A DNA stretch of 45,167 nucleotides from Pseudomonadota bacterium (GTDB lineage Bacteria; Pseudomonadota; Alphaproteobacteria; Rhizobiales; Methylopilaceae), in contig JAEZCD010000291.1 of assembly GCA_023430145.1 (NCBI GenBank), forward strand, positions 1 through 45,167, given 5' to 3'. A model generated the notes under the pieces. That model saw only the letters and a list, made by a program, of their open reading frames with translations, did not search any database and was not told where the DNA came from. Positions 17,609-25,692 of the stretch are shown here, one piece after another. Within the stretch, counting starts at the first letter, position 1. Every line of letters begins with the position of its first letter. A program made the position numbers and the translations under genes.

Positions 17609-17994
17609 TCAGAACTGCACGTCGGGCGGCAGGTGACTGGTACCGAGCCCGAACTTCTCCATCGCCTCGAAGATCACCTTCTGGTGCCGGAGGCGCGGTA
17701 GGCCTGCGCCCAGTCCTGCATGAAATCGGCGAAGCGGTCATCGCCGTCGCGCCGGGTGCCGGCGAACGAAGGGGCGATTCGGGTCGGCTGGAGAACGGCC
17801 ATGCTGCCGAGGCTCTTGTTGGCCTTCAGGGCGCCGAGCCCTGTCAGAACGGTCGTCACCATGGCGTCGGCATTGCGCGACTGGATGTCGAGCACGGCCT
17901 CGCCCATGCCCTTCAGGGCGCGGATCTCCGCCTTCGGCAGCGCCTCGCGCGCCACCTTCTCGTCGGTCGTGCCCATCACCACCGCGATCCCCGC
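17609..17994 (-). pseudogene. C-terminal remnant of an amino-acid ABC solute-binding protein
   Basis: The minus strand reads IAVVMGTTDEKVAREALPKA, AEIRALKGMGEAVLDIQSRN, DDRFADFMQDWAQAYRASGT, then after a one-base loss near 17690 continues in another frame as KVIFEAMEKFGLGTSHLPPD to the stop at 17609. This is the second lobe and C-terminus of a family 3 periplasmic binding protein. The N-terminal half and signal peptide are gone; the sequence upstream is a cyclase gene. It may be the lost receptor of the ABC transporter at 11964-13428. Confidence 0.75.
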
Positions 17995-18494
17995 CCCTGC
18001 AGGCAGGATCGCGCCAGGGAATGGGCATCGAGCGCGCTCGCGCCCCGGAAGCCGGCCGCGTCGTCCGGCGGGCCGATATGCTCCCCGCCCCGATAGCCGT
18101 TGTAGTAGCGCTACTCCGGCACGCCGTCGCCGTCCGCGTCGAACGTCGAGCCGACATGCGCGAGCGTGTCCCAGTGCGTCGAGAACTGCGTGAAGAGCTC
18201 GACCTTGTCGTCGCAGAACAGGTCGGTCCGGCAGGCGTGCGGGCGCAGATTGTATTTGGCCCTGCCGTCCCGGACGAGCGGCGCCAGTACCGGCGGCCGG
18301 CGCCGCAGGTCGTGATAATCGCCGCCTGGTCGGTCGAGCGGCAGGCTCAGGCAGAACGTCAGCCCCTCGACGACTTCGGAAATCCCCTGCCGGACCTTTT
18401 CCGCGGTGATCAGATTGATCCGCCCGAGCTGGTCGTCGGGCCCGAAATCGCCCCAGTTCGAGCCATCCGGTCTGCGAACCCACCGCTTCGTCAC
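17985..18494 (-). pseudogene. 5' part of a cyclase-family (kynurenine formamidase-like) hydrolase
   Basis: The frame from GTG 18494 (GGGGAG 6 bases upstream) reads TKRWVRRPDGSNWGDFGPDD, INLITAEKVRQGISEVVEGL and THWDTLAHVGSTFD, matching bacterial cyclase-family hydrolases whose HWDTLAH-type histidine/aspartate motif binds metal. A TAG at 18113-18111 interrupts it before RYYNGYRGGEHIGPPDDAAG, and homology stops at about CLQGRG near 17990, where binding-protein sequence begins in another frame. About the last third of the enzyme is missing. Both a nonsense codon and a truncation make it a pseudogene. Confidence 0.75.
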
Positions 18495-18557
18495 CGCAAT
18501 CTCCCCGAGCCGCCGACACGACATCGACACGGGAGCTATGCCGTGACTGTATTTAAT

Positions 18558-18580
18558 CTGTAAAATATTGTTTTGCATAG
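18558..18580. promoter_or_regulatory. AT-rich dyad sharing 13 bases with the 31332-31356 dyad
   Basis: Halves CTGTAAAATAT and GTTTTGCATAG pair at 6 of 11 positions around a central T. It contains ATTGTTTTGCATA (18567-18579), which recurs exactly at 31343-31355. It lies 60-90 bases before the broken cyclase start on the minus strand, in an unusually AT-rich spot. It is a candidate operator for the nearby IclR protein. Confidence 0.45.
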
Positions 18581-18645
18581 AAAACACGCCCGCGTCTGAT
18601 CCCGGCGGAAGCGGGCGCCGAGGGTCCCGGGCATTGAAGGATGCC

Positions 18646-18864
18646 ATGCAGCCTGTTCGGACCTACGCCTTCCGTGTCGCGCTCGCAGTCGCGACCCTGA
18701 CACCCATGACCGTCCCGACGAGCGCCGCGCAGGCGCGGCCCACACCTGACCGCCCGTCCGGCCGCGGCCGTCGGCGAATGGCTCCCCGGCCGGTTTGCCG
18801 GCACGGGCGCGATCATGCGACATCATGCCGGGACCATGGCGAACGCTCCTTCGCGCAGCCGTGA
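18646..18864 (+). CDS. Doubtful small secreted-protein frame (72 aa)
   Basis: A frame with AAGGA 6 bases before its ATG starts MQPVRTYAFRVALAVATLTP and has a signal-peptide-like end PTSAAQA, but it then turns into Arg/Pro-rich, low-information sequence. It may be the surviving 5' end of an exported-protein gene or chance. It sits in the roughly 400-base gap between the cyclase remnant and arfB, where apart from the dyad at 18558 I see nothing else. Confidence 0.25.
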   Translation: MQPVRTYAFRVALAVATLTPMTVPTSAAQARPTPDRPSGRGRRRMAPRPVCRHGRDHATSCRDHGERSFAQP

Positions 18865-18895
18865 CGGCAGCACTCTCGCGCCCGCAGCCCGGCAC

Positions 18896-19318
18896 ATGAT
18901 CGAGATCACCAATACCCTGTCGATCGGCGAGGACGAGATCGAGGAGACGTTCATCCGCGCATCGGGCCCGGGCGGGCAGCACGTCCACAAGACCTCGTCC
19001 GCGGTGCAGATCCGGTTCGACGCGCGGCGCTCCCCATCCCTGCCGAACGATGTCGCGATCCGGCTGATGAAGCTCGCCGGCCAGCGCCTCACCGCCGACG
19101 GCGTGATCGTCATCACCGCACAGAGTCACCGCAGCCAGCTTCGCAATCGCGAGGATGCCCTGGCGCGGCTCGTGGAGCTGATCCGCCGGGCCAGCGTCCG
19201 TCCGGAGCCGCGCCGGCCGACGAAGCCGACCCTTGCTTCCAAGGAGCGCCGGCTCGCCTCCAAGGACAGGCAATCCCTCGTCAAGGCGCAGCGCAGGAAG
19301 CCGCACGCCGGCGAGTGA
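18896..19318 (+). CDS. arfB: Alternative ribosome-rescue factor ArfB
   Basis: The 140-residue protein has the catalytic GGQ loop in IRASGPGGQHVHKTSSAVQIRF, as in release factors, and a lysine/arginine-rich C-terminal tail (SKERRLASKDRQSLVKAQRR) that in ArfB enters the empty mRNA channel. It releases peptides from ribosomes stalled on broken mRNAs. The ATG at 18896 matches the family start (M-I-x-I). Its frame stays open further upstream, with an ATG at 18836. It converges on the GntR gene and is unrelated to the catabolic genes around it. Confidence 0.93.
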   Translation: MIEITNTLSIGEDEIEETFIRASGPGGQHVHKTSSAVQIRFDARRSPSLPNDVAIRLMKLAGQRLTADGVIVITAQSHRSQLRNREDALARLVELIRRASVRPEPRRPTKPTLASKERRLASKDRQSLVKAQRRKPHAGE

Positions 19319-19347
19319 GGACCGCTACCGGCCGCGCGAGCCTCCCG

Positions 19348-20055
19348 TTATTCCCTGAAATAGGTCGGCCATTGCGAGCGCAGATTGTCGGTGAAGGCGA
19401 GCGAGCGCGAGACATGGCTGCGCAGCGCGCCTTCCGCCTCCGCGGGGCTCCCGGAGGCGATGGCGTCGACGATCGCCTCGTGGTCGGCGATGATCTGCTC
19501 CGCCTTTCCGGCGACCGGCAGGTGAAGGCGCCGGATGCGGTCGATGTGCCCGCTGCGCCGGCGCACCAGCAGCCACAGATCGGGCACGCCCGCCGCCTCG
19601 AACACGGCGCTGTGGAAGGCCTGGTCCGCCTCGTTGAATGCCTCGAGATCGGCGAGCGCGAGGAGAGCCCGCTGGCGCTCTATGACGAGCCGAAGCCGAT
19701 CGGCGACGCGCTGTCGATCGGGCGCCTCGGCGAGGATACGCACGCATTCCTGCTCGAGCGACCGCCGGAGGAACTGCGCCTGGCGCGCCAGCCGGACGTC
19801 GATCCGGCTGACCACCGTCGCATGCTGGGGAAATATCTCGACGAGCGACTCCTCCTGCAATCGCATCAGCGCGTCGCGAACCGGCGTCGAGCTGAAGCCG
19901 AACAGCTCCTGCAGCGCCTGTCGCGAAATGAGCGATCCGGGCGGCAATGCGAGGCGGATGATCTGGTCGCGCAGATAGTCGAAGACTTGCGGCGCCGCAT
20001 GGCGCGAGTGATCGCGCGGCGGCATCGCGGCGGCGATGGGTGAAGTCAGGCTCAT
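19348..20055 (-). CDS. GntR-family (FadR/FCD) transcriptional regulator
   Basis: The 235-residue protein has an N-terminal winged helix (VFDYLRDQIIRLALPPGSLI, RQALQELFGFSSTPVRDALM) and an FCD effector domain with metal-ligand histidines expected in ADQAFHSAVFEAAG and DHEAIVDAIASG. It faces the tctC-type gene, with 131 bases between the starts, and so probably represses that operon until its substrate binds. A perfect 20-base palindrome at 20134-20153 lies in the shared region. Confidence 0.92.
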   Translation of the reverse strand: MSLTSPIAAAMPPRDHSRHAAPQVFDYLRDQIIRLALPPGSLISRQALQELFGFSSTPVRDALMRLQEESLVEIFPQHATVVSRIDVRLARQAQFLRRSLEQECVRILAEAPDRQRVADRLRLVIERQRALLALADLEAFNEADQAFHSAVFEAAGVPDLWLLVRRRSGHIDRIRRLHLPVAGKAEQIIADHEAIVDAIASGSPAEAEGALRSHVSRSLAFTDNLRSQWPTYFRE

Positions 20056-20081
20056 GCGCGGACCTTACCGCATGGGGCAGC

Positions 20082-20110
20082 TTGACACCACTGATGCATT
20101 AGCGCTTTAG
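20082..20110 (+). promoter_or_regulatory. Candidate sigma-70 promoter for the tripartite transporter operon
   Basis: TTGACA at 20082-20087 is followed by a 17-base spacer and CTTTAG at 20105-20110. The -35 box is perfect and the -10 box is poor (3 of 6), as often in GC-rich genomes or regulated promoters. It lies about 77 bases before the receptor-gene start and just before the palindrome. Confidence 0.4.
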
Positions 20111-20133
20111 TCGGCGCCTCGCCGAAAACGAGC

Positions 20134-20153
20134 GGTGGCACGCCCGTGCCACC
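20134..20153. promoter_or_regulatory. Perfect palindrome, likely GntR operator
   Basis: GGTGGCACG and CGTGCCACC are exact reverse complements around two bases (CC). It sits in the divergent region between the GntR gene and its presumed target operon, downstream of the candidate promoter, a position suited to blocking transcription. FCD-type GntR proteins bind short dyads as dimers. A transcript hairpin is the alternative reading. Confidence 0.55.
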
Positions 20154-20186
20154 ACCATAAGAAGCGCGATTTCCGTGGGAGGAACA

Positions 20187-21161
20187 ATGAACCGCCTCAA
20201 GCTCGCCTCGCTGGCGCTCGTGTCGGCCATGGCCGTCCTCGCGGTGCCGGCCCTCGCCCAGACCTTTCCGGACAAGCCGATCACCGTCATCGTGCCGTTC
20301 CCGCCCGGCGGCGCCTCCGACACCACCGCGCGCGCCGTCGCCGCGAAGCTCCAGGAATCGATCGGGCAGCCGGTGGTGGTCGAGAACCGGCCCGGCGCCA
20401 ATGGCGCCACCGGCGCGGCGCTCCTGAAGCGGGCGAAGCCGGACGGCTACACCCTGCTCGTCGGCTCGATCGGCGTGTTCGCGATCAATGCCGCGCTGTT
20501 TCCGGACCTTCCCTACAGCCCGTCGAAGGACTTCGACCTGCTGAGCGTGGTCGTGCGCACGCCGAACGTGCTCGTCGCCCATCCCGCCTTTCCGGCCAAC
20601 ACCGTCGCCGAGCTCGTCGAATATCTGAAGAAGAACCCGGGCAAGGTGACCTTCGCCTCCTCGGGCAACGGCTCCTCGGACCATCTGACGGCGGCGCTCT
20701 TCTGGCAGAAGACGGGAACGAGCGGCATCCACGTGCCCTACAAGGGCGGCGGACCGGCGATCGCCGATCTCATCGGCGGCCACGCCGACGTCTCCTTCCA
20801 GAATCTCGGCTCCGTGACGAGCCACATCAAGGCCGGCAAGCTCAAGGTCCTCGGCGTGACGGCGGCCGAGCGCAATCCGGTCTTTCCGGACCTTCCGACG
20901 CTCCAAGAGGCAGGCGTCGACGGGCTCGTCGTCTATTCCTGGCAGGCCGCCGCGGCGCCGAAGGACCTGCCGGCGGACGTGAGGAAGAAGCTCGCCGAGG
21001 GCCTCGCCGGCGCCGCGATGAGCCCCGAGGTCGCCAAGCGCTTGGCGGACATCGGCTTCGACGTGGTCGCCAGCTCGCCGGAGGAGTTCGCAAAATTCCA
21101 GGCCGAGGAGGAGGCGCGCTGGCGCAAGGTGGTCGCCGACGGCAAGATCTCGGCGAACTGA
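20187..21161 (+). CDS. Tripartite tricarboxylate transporter substrate-binding protein (TctC family)
   Basis: The 324-residue protein starts with signal peptide MNRLKLASLALVSAMAVLAV ending ALA-Q (about residue 24). The mature protein opens FPDKPITVIVPFPPGGASD, the family hallmark, followed by GQPVVVENRPGANG and HVPYKGGGPAIADLIGGHAD. It captures a carboxylate in the periplasm for the TctA/TctB membrane proteins encoded next. A GGAGGAAC site precedes the ATG, better than the upstream in-frame ATG. With the sugar-acid dehydratase downstream, the ligand is likely an aldonate. Confidence 0.93.
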   Translation: MNRLKLASLALVSAMAVLAVPALAQTFPDKPITVIVPFPPGGASDTTARAVAAKLQESIGQPVVVENRPGANGATGAALLKRAKPDGYTLLVGSIGVFAINAALFPDLPYSPSKDFDLLSVVVRTPNVLVAHPAFPANTVAELVEYLKKNPGKVTFASSGNGSSDHLTAALFWQKTGTSGIHVPYKGGGPAIADLIGGHADVSFQNLGSVTSHIKAGKLKVLGVTAAERNPVFPDLPTLQEAGVDGLVVYSWQAAAAPKDLPADVRKKLAEGLAGAAMSPEVAKRLADIGFDVVASSPEEFAKFQAEEEARWRKVVADGKISAN

Positions 21162-21216
21162 TCGATCGGCGGCGGTACGGCCACGCGCCGCCGCCTCCTC
21201 CGTCGGACGCGCGACC

Positions 21217-21684
21217 ATGCAGGCAAGAGTCCGAAGCGCCCGCGATCTCTGGGCCGGCCTGCTCTATCTCGGCTTCGGCGGCATCGGCCTCTACGTCGGC
21301 GCCGGCTACCGTATGGGCACCGCCGCTGCGATGGGGCCCGGCTACTTCCCGGCCATCCTGTCCGGGCTCCTGCTTCTCTTCGGCTGCGTCTCGCTCGCCC
21401 GCGCCTTCCTGATCGCCGGGGAGAGCGTCTCGCCCCCCGCCTGGAGGGTCGCGGCCGTCATTCTCGGCTCCATCGCCGCCTTCACCCTGCTGCTCGAGCC
21501 GGTCGGTTTGATCGTCGCCCTGTCGGTGCTGATCCTCGGCAGCGCCGCCGCGAGCACGCACTTCCACCTGGCGCCGATGCCTATGCTGGCCGCAGCCGGC
21601 CTCGTCGCCGCCTGCGCGGTCGTCTTCGTGTACTGGCTGCGGCTGCCGATGCCGCTCCTCGGACCCTGGCTCGGCGGCGCCTGA
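21217..21684 (+). CDS. Tripartite tricarboxylate transporter small membrane subunit (TctB family)
   Basis: The 155-residue protein has four hydrophobic segments (around LWAGLLYLGFGGIGLYV, YFPAILSGLLLLFGCVSLA, VAAVILGSIAAFTLLLEPVG and LAAAGLVAACAVVFVYWL), the usual TctB layout. It supports the large TctA permease in the inner membrane. It lies 55 bases after the binding-protein gene, and its stop overlaps the tctA-type start by one base (TGATG). Confidence 0.9.
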   Translation: MQARVRSARDLWAGLLYLGFGGIGLYVGAGYRMGTAAAMGPGYFPAILSGLLLLFGCVSLARAFLIAGESVSPPAWRVAAVILGSIAAFTLLLEPVGLIVALSVLILGSAAASTHFHLAPMPMLAAAGLVAACAVVFVYWLRLPMPLLGPWLGGA

Positions 21685-23189
21685 TGGACCAGCTTTCGGG
21701 CATCCTCCTCGGTTTCGGTGCCGTGCTCACCGGGCCCAATCTGCTCTACTGCTTTCTCGGCGTGTTTCTCGGCACGGCGATCGGCGTGCTGCCTGGCCTC
21801 GGTCCGGCGGCGACGATCGCCGTCCTCCTGCCGATGACGTTCGGTCTCGAGCCGATCTCGGCATTGATCATGCTCGCCGGCATCTTCTACGGCGCACAGT
21901 ACGGCGGCTCGACCACCTCGATCCTAGTCAACCTGCCCGGCGAGAGCTCGTCCGTGGTGACGGCCATCGACGGCCACCAGATGGCGCGCCAGGGACGCGC
22001 CGGAAAGGCGCTGGCGACGGCCGCGGTCGCCTCCTTCGTCGCCGGAACCGTGTCGACCTTCTTTCTGGCGCTGTTCGCGCCGCCGCTCGCCACGCTCGCC
22101 CTGAGCTTCGGGCCGGCCGAATACTTCTCGCTGATGATTCTCGGCCTCGTCGCCTCGGTCGTGCTGGCGAGCGGCTCGCTGTTCCACGCCATAGGCGCGA
22201 TCCTGCTCGGGCTGCTGCTCGGGCTCGTCGGCGCCGACGTGAACTCCGGCGCGGCGCGCTACACGTTCGGCTTTTTGGGCCTCATGGACGGCATCGCCTT
22301 CGTCATCGTGGCGATGGGAATGTTCGGCGTCGGCGAGATCATCGGCAATCTCGAGCACGAGATGCAGCGCGACGTGCAGATCAAGCGCGTCTCCGGGCTG
22401 ATGCTGACGCGGGCGGATTTGCAGCGGATCGCGGCCCCGGTCCTGCGCGGCACGCTGCTCGGCTCGGCGCTCGGCATTCTCCCCGGCGGCGGCGCGATGC
22501 TCGCCTCCTTCGGCGCCTACGCGCTCGAGAAGAAGGTCTCGCCCAGCGCCGCCGAGTTCGGCAAGGGCGCCATCGAGGGCGTCGCCGCGCCCGAAGCTGC
22601 GAACAATGCCGGCGCGCAGACGAGCTTCATCCCAATGCTGACGCTCGGGATTCCCTCGAACCCGGTCATGGCGATGATGATCGGCGCCCTGATGATCCAG
22701 GGCATCCAGCCCGGCCCGCTCGTGATGACGCAGCAGCCCCATCTCTTCTGGGGCATCATCGCCTCGATGTGGATCGGCAACTTCTTCCTGCTGGTGCTCA
22801 ACCTGCCGCTGATCGGGCTGTGGGTGCGCATGATCTCGGTGCCGTACCACTTCCTCTACCCGGCGATCCTGGTCTTCTGCGTCATCGGCGTGTTCAGCCT
22901 GAACAATTCCACCTTCGACCTCTGGCTCCTGATCGCGTTCGGCCTGTTCGGCTATGTCTGCCGCAAGCTCTCCATCGAGCCGGCGCCGATGATGCTGGCC
23001 TTCATTCTCGGACCGATGATGGAGGAGTATCTTCGCCGGGCGCTGCTCATCTCGCGCGGCGACCCTGCCGTCTTCGTCCAGCATCCGGCCAGCGCCGTGC
23101 TGCTGCTGCTCAGTCTTCTGCTTCTGATCCTGGTGCTCACGCCTTCGTTGCGAGGCAAGCGCCGGATCGCGTTCCAGGAAGGTGACTAG
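21684..23189 (+). CDS. Tripartite tricarboxylate transporter large membrane subunit (TctA family)
   Basis: The 501-residue polytopic protein is full length. It contains the family motifs GVLPGLGPAATIAVLLPMTF near the N-terminus, YGAQYGGSTTSILVNLPGES, and the repeat-like GILPGGGAMLASFGAYALEK, which are the pseudo-symmetric glycine-rich loops of TctA. It is the secondary, probably cation-coupled, permease. Its stop TAG shares a base with the GTG start of the dehydratase gene, so all four genes form one operon. Confidence 0.94.
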   Translation: MDQLSGILLGFGAVLTGPNLLYCFLGVFLGTAIGVLPGLGPAATIAVLLPMTFGLEPISALIMLAGIFYGAQYGGSTTSILVNLPGESSSVVTAIDGHQMARQGRAGKALATAAVASFVAGTVSTFFLALFAPPLATLALSFGPAEYFSLMILGLVASVVLASGSLFHAIGAILLGLLLGLVGADVNSGAARYTFGFLGLMDGIAFVIVAMGMFGVGEIIGNLEHEMQRDVQIKRVSGLMLTRADLQRIAAPVLRGTLLGSALGILPGGGAMLASFGAYALEKKVSPSAAEFGKGAIEGVAAPEAANNAGAQTSFIPMLTLGIPSNPVMAMMIGALMIQGIQPGPLVMTQQPHLFWGIIASMWIGNFFLLVLNLPLIGLWVRMISVPYHFLYPAILVFCVIGVFSLNNSTFDLWLLIAFGLFGYVCRKLSIEPAPMMLAFILGPMMEEYLRRALLISRGDPAVFVQHPASAVLLLLSLLLLILVLTPSLRGKRRIAFQEGD

Positions 23190-24928
23190 TGTCGATTCGA
23201 TCCAAGAAGCCCGAGGATCTTCGCAGCGCGCGCTGGTTCGGCCCGGACGACCTGCGCACCTTCGGCCATCGCTCGCGGGCGATGCAGATGGGCTATGCCG
23301 AGGAGGAGTGGTCCGGCCGGCCGGTGATCGCCATCGTCAACACTTGGTCCGACGTCAACCCGTGCCATACGCATCTGCGTGCCCGCGCCGAGGATGTGAA
23401 GCGCGGCGTGCTGCAGGCGGGCGGCTTCCCGGTCGAGCTGCCGGCGCTGTCGCTGTCGGAGACCTACGTCAAGCCGACCACGATGCTCTACCGCAACATG
23501 CTGGCGATGGAGGTCGAGGAGCTGATCCGCTCGCACCCGGTCGACGGCGCCGTGCTGATGGGCGGCTGCGACAAGACCACGCCGGGCCTGTTGCTCGGCG
23601 CCACCAGCGCCGGCGTGCCGGCGATCTTCGTGCCGGCCGGGCCGATGCTGCGCGGCAACTGGAAGGGCCATGTGCTCGGCTCCGGATCCGATGCCTGGAA
23701 ATACTGGGACGAGCGCCGCGCCGGGAAGATCAGCCGCGAGGACTGGCTCGGCATGGAGGCCGGCATCGCCCGCAGCCACGGCACCTGCATGACCATGGGC
23801 ACCGCCTCGACCATGACGGCGATCGCCGAGGCGATCGGCATGACGCTGCCCGGCGCCTCCTCGATTCCCGCGGCTGATGCGAACCACATCCGCATGTGCT
23901 CGGCCTCCGGCCGGCGGATCGTCGACATGGTCTGGGAGGATCTCGTGCCGGCGCGCATCCAGACGCGGCGCGCGTTCGAGAACGGCATCGCGGTGGCCAT
24001 GGCGATGGGCTGCTCGACCAACGCCATCGTCCACCTGATCGCCATGGCGCGTCGCGCCGGCGCCGATATCGGCCTCGACGATTTCGACAGCGCGAGCCGC
24101 ATCGTGCCGGTGATCGCCAACATCCGCCCGAGCGGCACCACCTATCTGATGGAGGACTTCTTCTATGCCGGCGGCCTGCCGGCGCTGATGCAGCGCATGC
24201 GCGATCACCTGCATCTCGACGAGATCACCGTCACCGGGCGCACGCTCGGCCAAAACATCGCCGGCGCCGAGGTGTCGAACGACGACGTCATCCGCCCGCT
24301 CGACCGGCCGCTCTATGCCGAGGGCGCGCTAGCCGTGCTGCGCGGCAACCTCGCCCCCGACGGCTGCGTCATCAAGCCGAGCGCCTGCGCGCCGCATCTT
24401 CTGAAGCACAGCGGCCCGGCGATCGTCTTCGACGACTATCCGGCCATGAAGGCGGCGATCGACGACGAGGATCTCGACGTGACGCCGGACCATGTCCTCG
24501 TGCTCAGGAATGCGGGCCCGCTCGGCGGCCCCGGCATGCCGGAATGGGGCATGCTGCCGATCCCGAAAAAGCTCGTGCGGCAGGGTGTGCGCGACATGCT
24601 GCGGCTGTCGGACGCGCGCATGAGCGGCACCAGCTATGGCGGCTGCGTGCTACACATCGCGCCGGAATCCTACATCGGCGGGCCGCTGGCGCTGGTGCGG
24701 ACCGGCGACACGATCTCGGTCGACGTCGCCGCGCGCTCGATCCGGCTCGAGGTGCCGGATGCCGAGCTGGCGCGCCGTCGTGCGGAATGGACGCCGCCGC
24801 CGCCGCGCTACGGGCGCGGCTACGGCTGGATGTTCGCCCGCCATATCGAGCAGGCCGACAAGGGCTGCGACTTCGACTTCCTGAAGACCGGCTTCGGCCC
24901 ACCCGTCGCCGAGCCGGAGATCTTCTGA
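23189..24928 (+). CDS. IlvD/EDD-family sugar-acid dehydratase, L-arabinonate dehydratase type
   Basis: The 579-residue protein has Cys59 (DVNPCH), Cys127 (MGGCDKT) and Cys200 (HGTCMTMG). These are the positions I recall for the [2Fe-2S] ligands of the structurally known Rhizobium L-arabinonate dehydratase; Lys129 and the SDARMSGTSYGG serine loop are also present. It would dehydrate an aldonate (L-arabinonate, D-fuconate, D-galactonate or similar) to a 2-keto-3-deoxy acid. GTG at 23189 overlaps the permease stop. No 2-keto-3-deoxy-acid enzyme follows, so the rest of the pathway is elsewhere, or is supplied by a DapA-family enzyme. Confidence 0.9.
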   Translation: MSIRSKKPEDLRSARWFGPDDLRTFGHRSRAMQMGYAEEEWSGRPVIAIVNTWSDVNPCHTHLRARAEDVKRGVLQAGGFPVELPALSLSETYVKPTTMLYRNMLAMEVEELIRSHPVDGAVLMGGCDKTTPGLLLGATSAGVPAIFVPAGPMLRGNWKGHVLGSGSDAWKYWDERRAGKISREDWLGMEAGIARSHGTCMTMGTASTMTAIAEAIGMTLPGASSIPAADANHIRMCSASGRRIVDMVWEDLVPARIQTRRAFENGIAVAMAMGCSTNAIVHLIAMARRAGADIGLDDFDSASRIVPVIANIRPSGTTYLMEDFFYAGGLPALMQRMRDHLHLDEITVTGRTLGQNIAGAEVSNDDVIRPLDRPLYAEGALAVLRGNLAPDGCVIKPSACAPHLLKHSGPAIVFDDYPAMKAAIDDEDLDVTPDHVLVLRNAGPLGGPGMPEWGMLPIPKKLVRQGVRDMLRLSDARMSGTSYGGCVLHIAPESYIGGPLALVRTGDTISVDVAARSIRLEVPDAELARRRAEWTPPPPRYGRGYGWMFARHIEQADKGCDFDFLKTGFGPPVAEPEIF

Positions 24929-24974
24929 GGGCTTCCGCGGCGGCTCCGGTCGTCGCGGCGCTGCTTTCCAGCGC

Positions 24975-25547
24975 CTACCACCCGTCGCCGGGCGAGCGGC
25001 TCGGCGTGCTCGTCTCCTGCGACAACACGGTCGCGGTCGACTTCGACCGTTGATCGGCGCCCTCGTCCCGCCGCCATGCCGAGCTGTCGATCTTCTCGCA
25101 GCCGTCCTCGGCGACGCTCCACACGCCCGACGGCGTGAAGACGAGCCGCCGTCCGAGACGGGGAAAATGGGCGACGTCGAAGCCCGAGCTCTCGCCGCCC
25201 ATGAGATAGACGAGGTCCTCCTCGTAGGGGTTCGCGAGGTGATGCGGCGGCCCGTCCGGCGCCGCAAACCCCATGAAGTCGCCCGGACCGACCTCGAAGA
25301 CGTCGCCGCCGATCTCGGCGCGGCCGCGGCCGGTGAGGATGAACAGGAACTCCTCGTCGCGCTCATGCCGATGGTAGAGGAAGCTTTCCTTGCCTGGCGG
25401 CACGCGGGCGATGGCGAGCGATAGGCGGGAAAGGCCGGCCGCCTCTGAAAGGCGCTTCAGATAGACGTCGGACCGCGGGTTCCAGGGATGTCCGATCCGC
25501 GCCGCCGCCAGCACCTCGATCTGCCGTCGCGTGAGGAGGGCGGGCAT
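24975..25547 (-). CDS. Cupin-domain protein
   Basis: The 190-residue protein has one clear cupin barrel: motif 1 in FLYHRHERDEEFLFILTGRG (two His and Glu as likely metal ligands) and motif 2 in VGPGDFMGFAAPDGPPHHLA. The N-terminus (LTRRQIEVLAAARIGHPWNP) and the C-terminal tail (CEKIDSSAWRRDE) are conserved-looking but not assigned to a function. It converges on the dehydratase gene with 46 bases between stops. It may be an isomerase or metal-binding protein of unknown substrate. Confidence 0.8.
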   Translation of the reverse strand: MPALLTRRQIEVLAAARIGHPWNPRSDVYLKRLSEAAGLSRLSLAIARVPPGKESFLYHRHERDEEFLFILTGRGRAEIGGDVFEVGPGDFMGFAAPDGPPHHLANPYEEDLVYLMGGESSGFDVAHFPRLGRRLVFTPSGVWSVAEDGCEKIDSSAWRRDEGADQRSKSTATVLSQETSTPSRSPGDGW

Positions 25548-25580
25548 AGCGTCGTCCTGCGAAGTAATGGGGAAATCTGT

Positions 25581-25670
25581 GTCCCCTTCCTCTCGCTTCG
25601 CGAGTCGGGGGACGAGACCAAGCGCTCCTGGCGTCGTCCCCGGTAAGCGCGGAAGGTGCGAGGGAAGGAA
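25581..25670. repeat. REP-like inverted repeat, arms swapped relative to 5872-6041
   Basis: The left part (GTCCCCTTCC at 25581-25590, then CGGGGGACGAGACC) resembles the right arm of the 5872-6041 repeat, and the right part (GCGTCGTCCCCGG at 25631-25643, then GAGGGAAGGAAG) resembles its left arm. So the same two units occur here in the opposite arrangement with a spacer of about 10 bases. It lies in the gap between the cupin and sulfurtransferase genes. Confidence 0.6.
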
Positions 25671-25692
25671 GTCGGACGAAAGGGCCGGCAGC

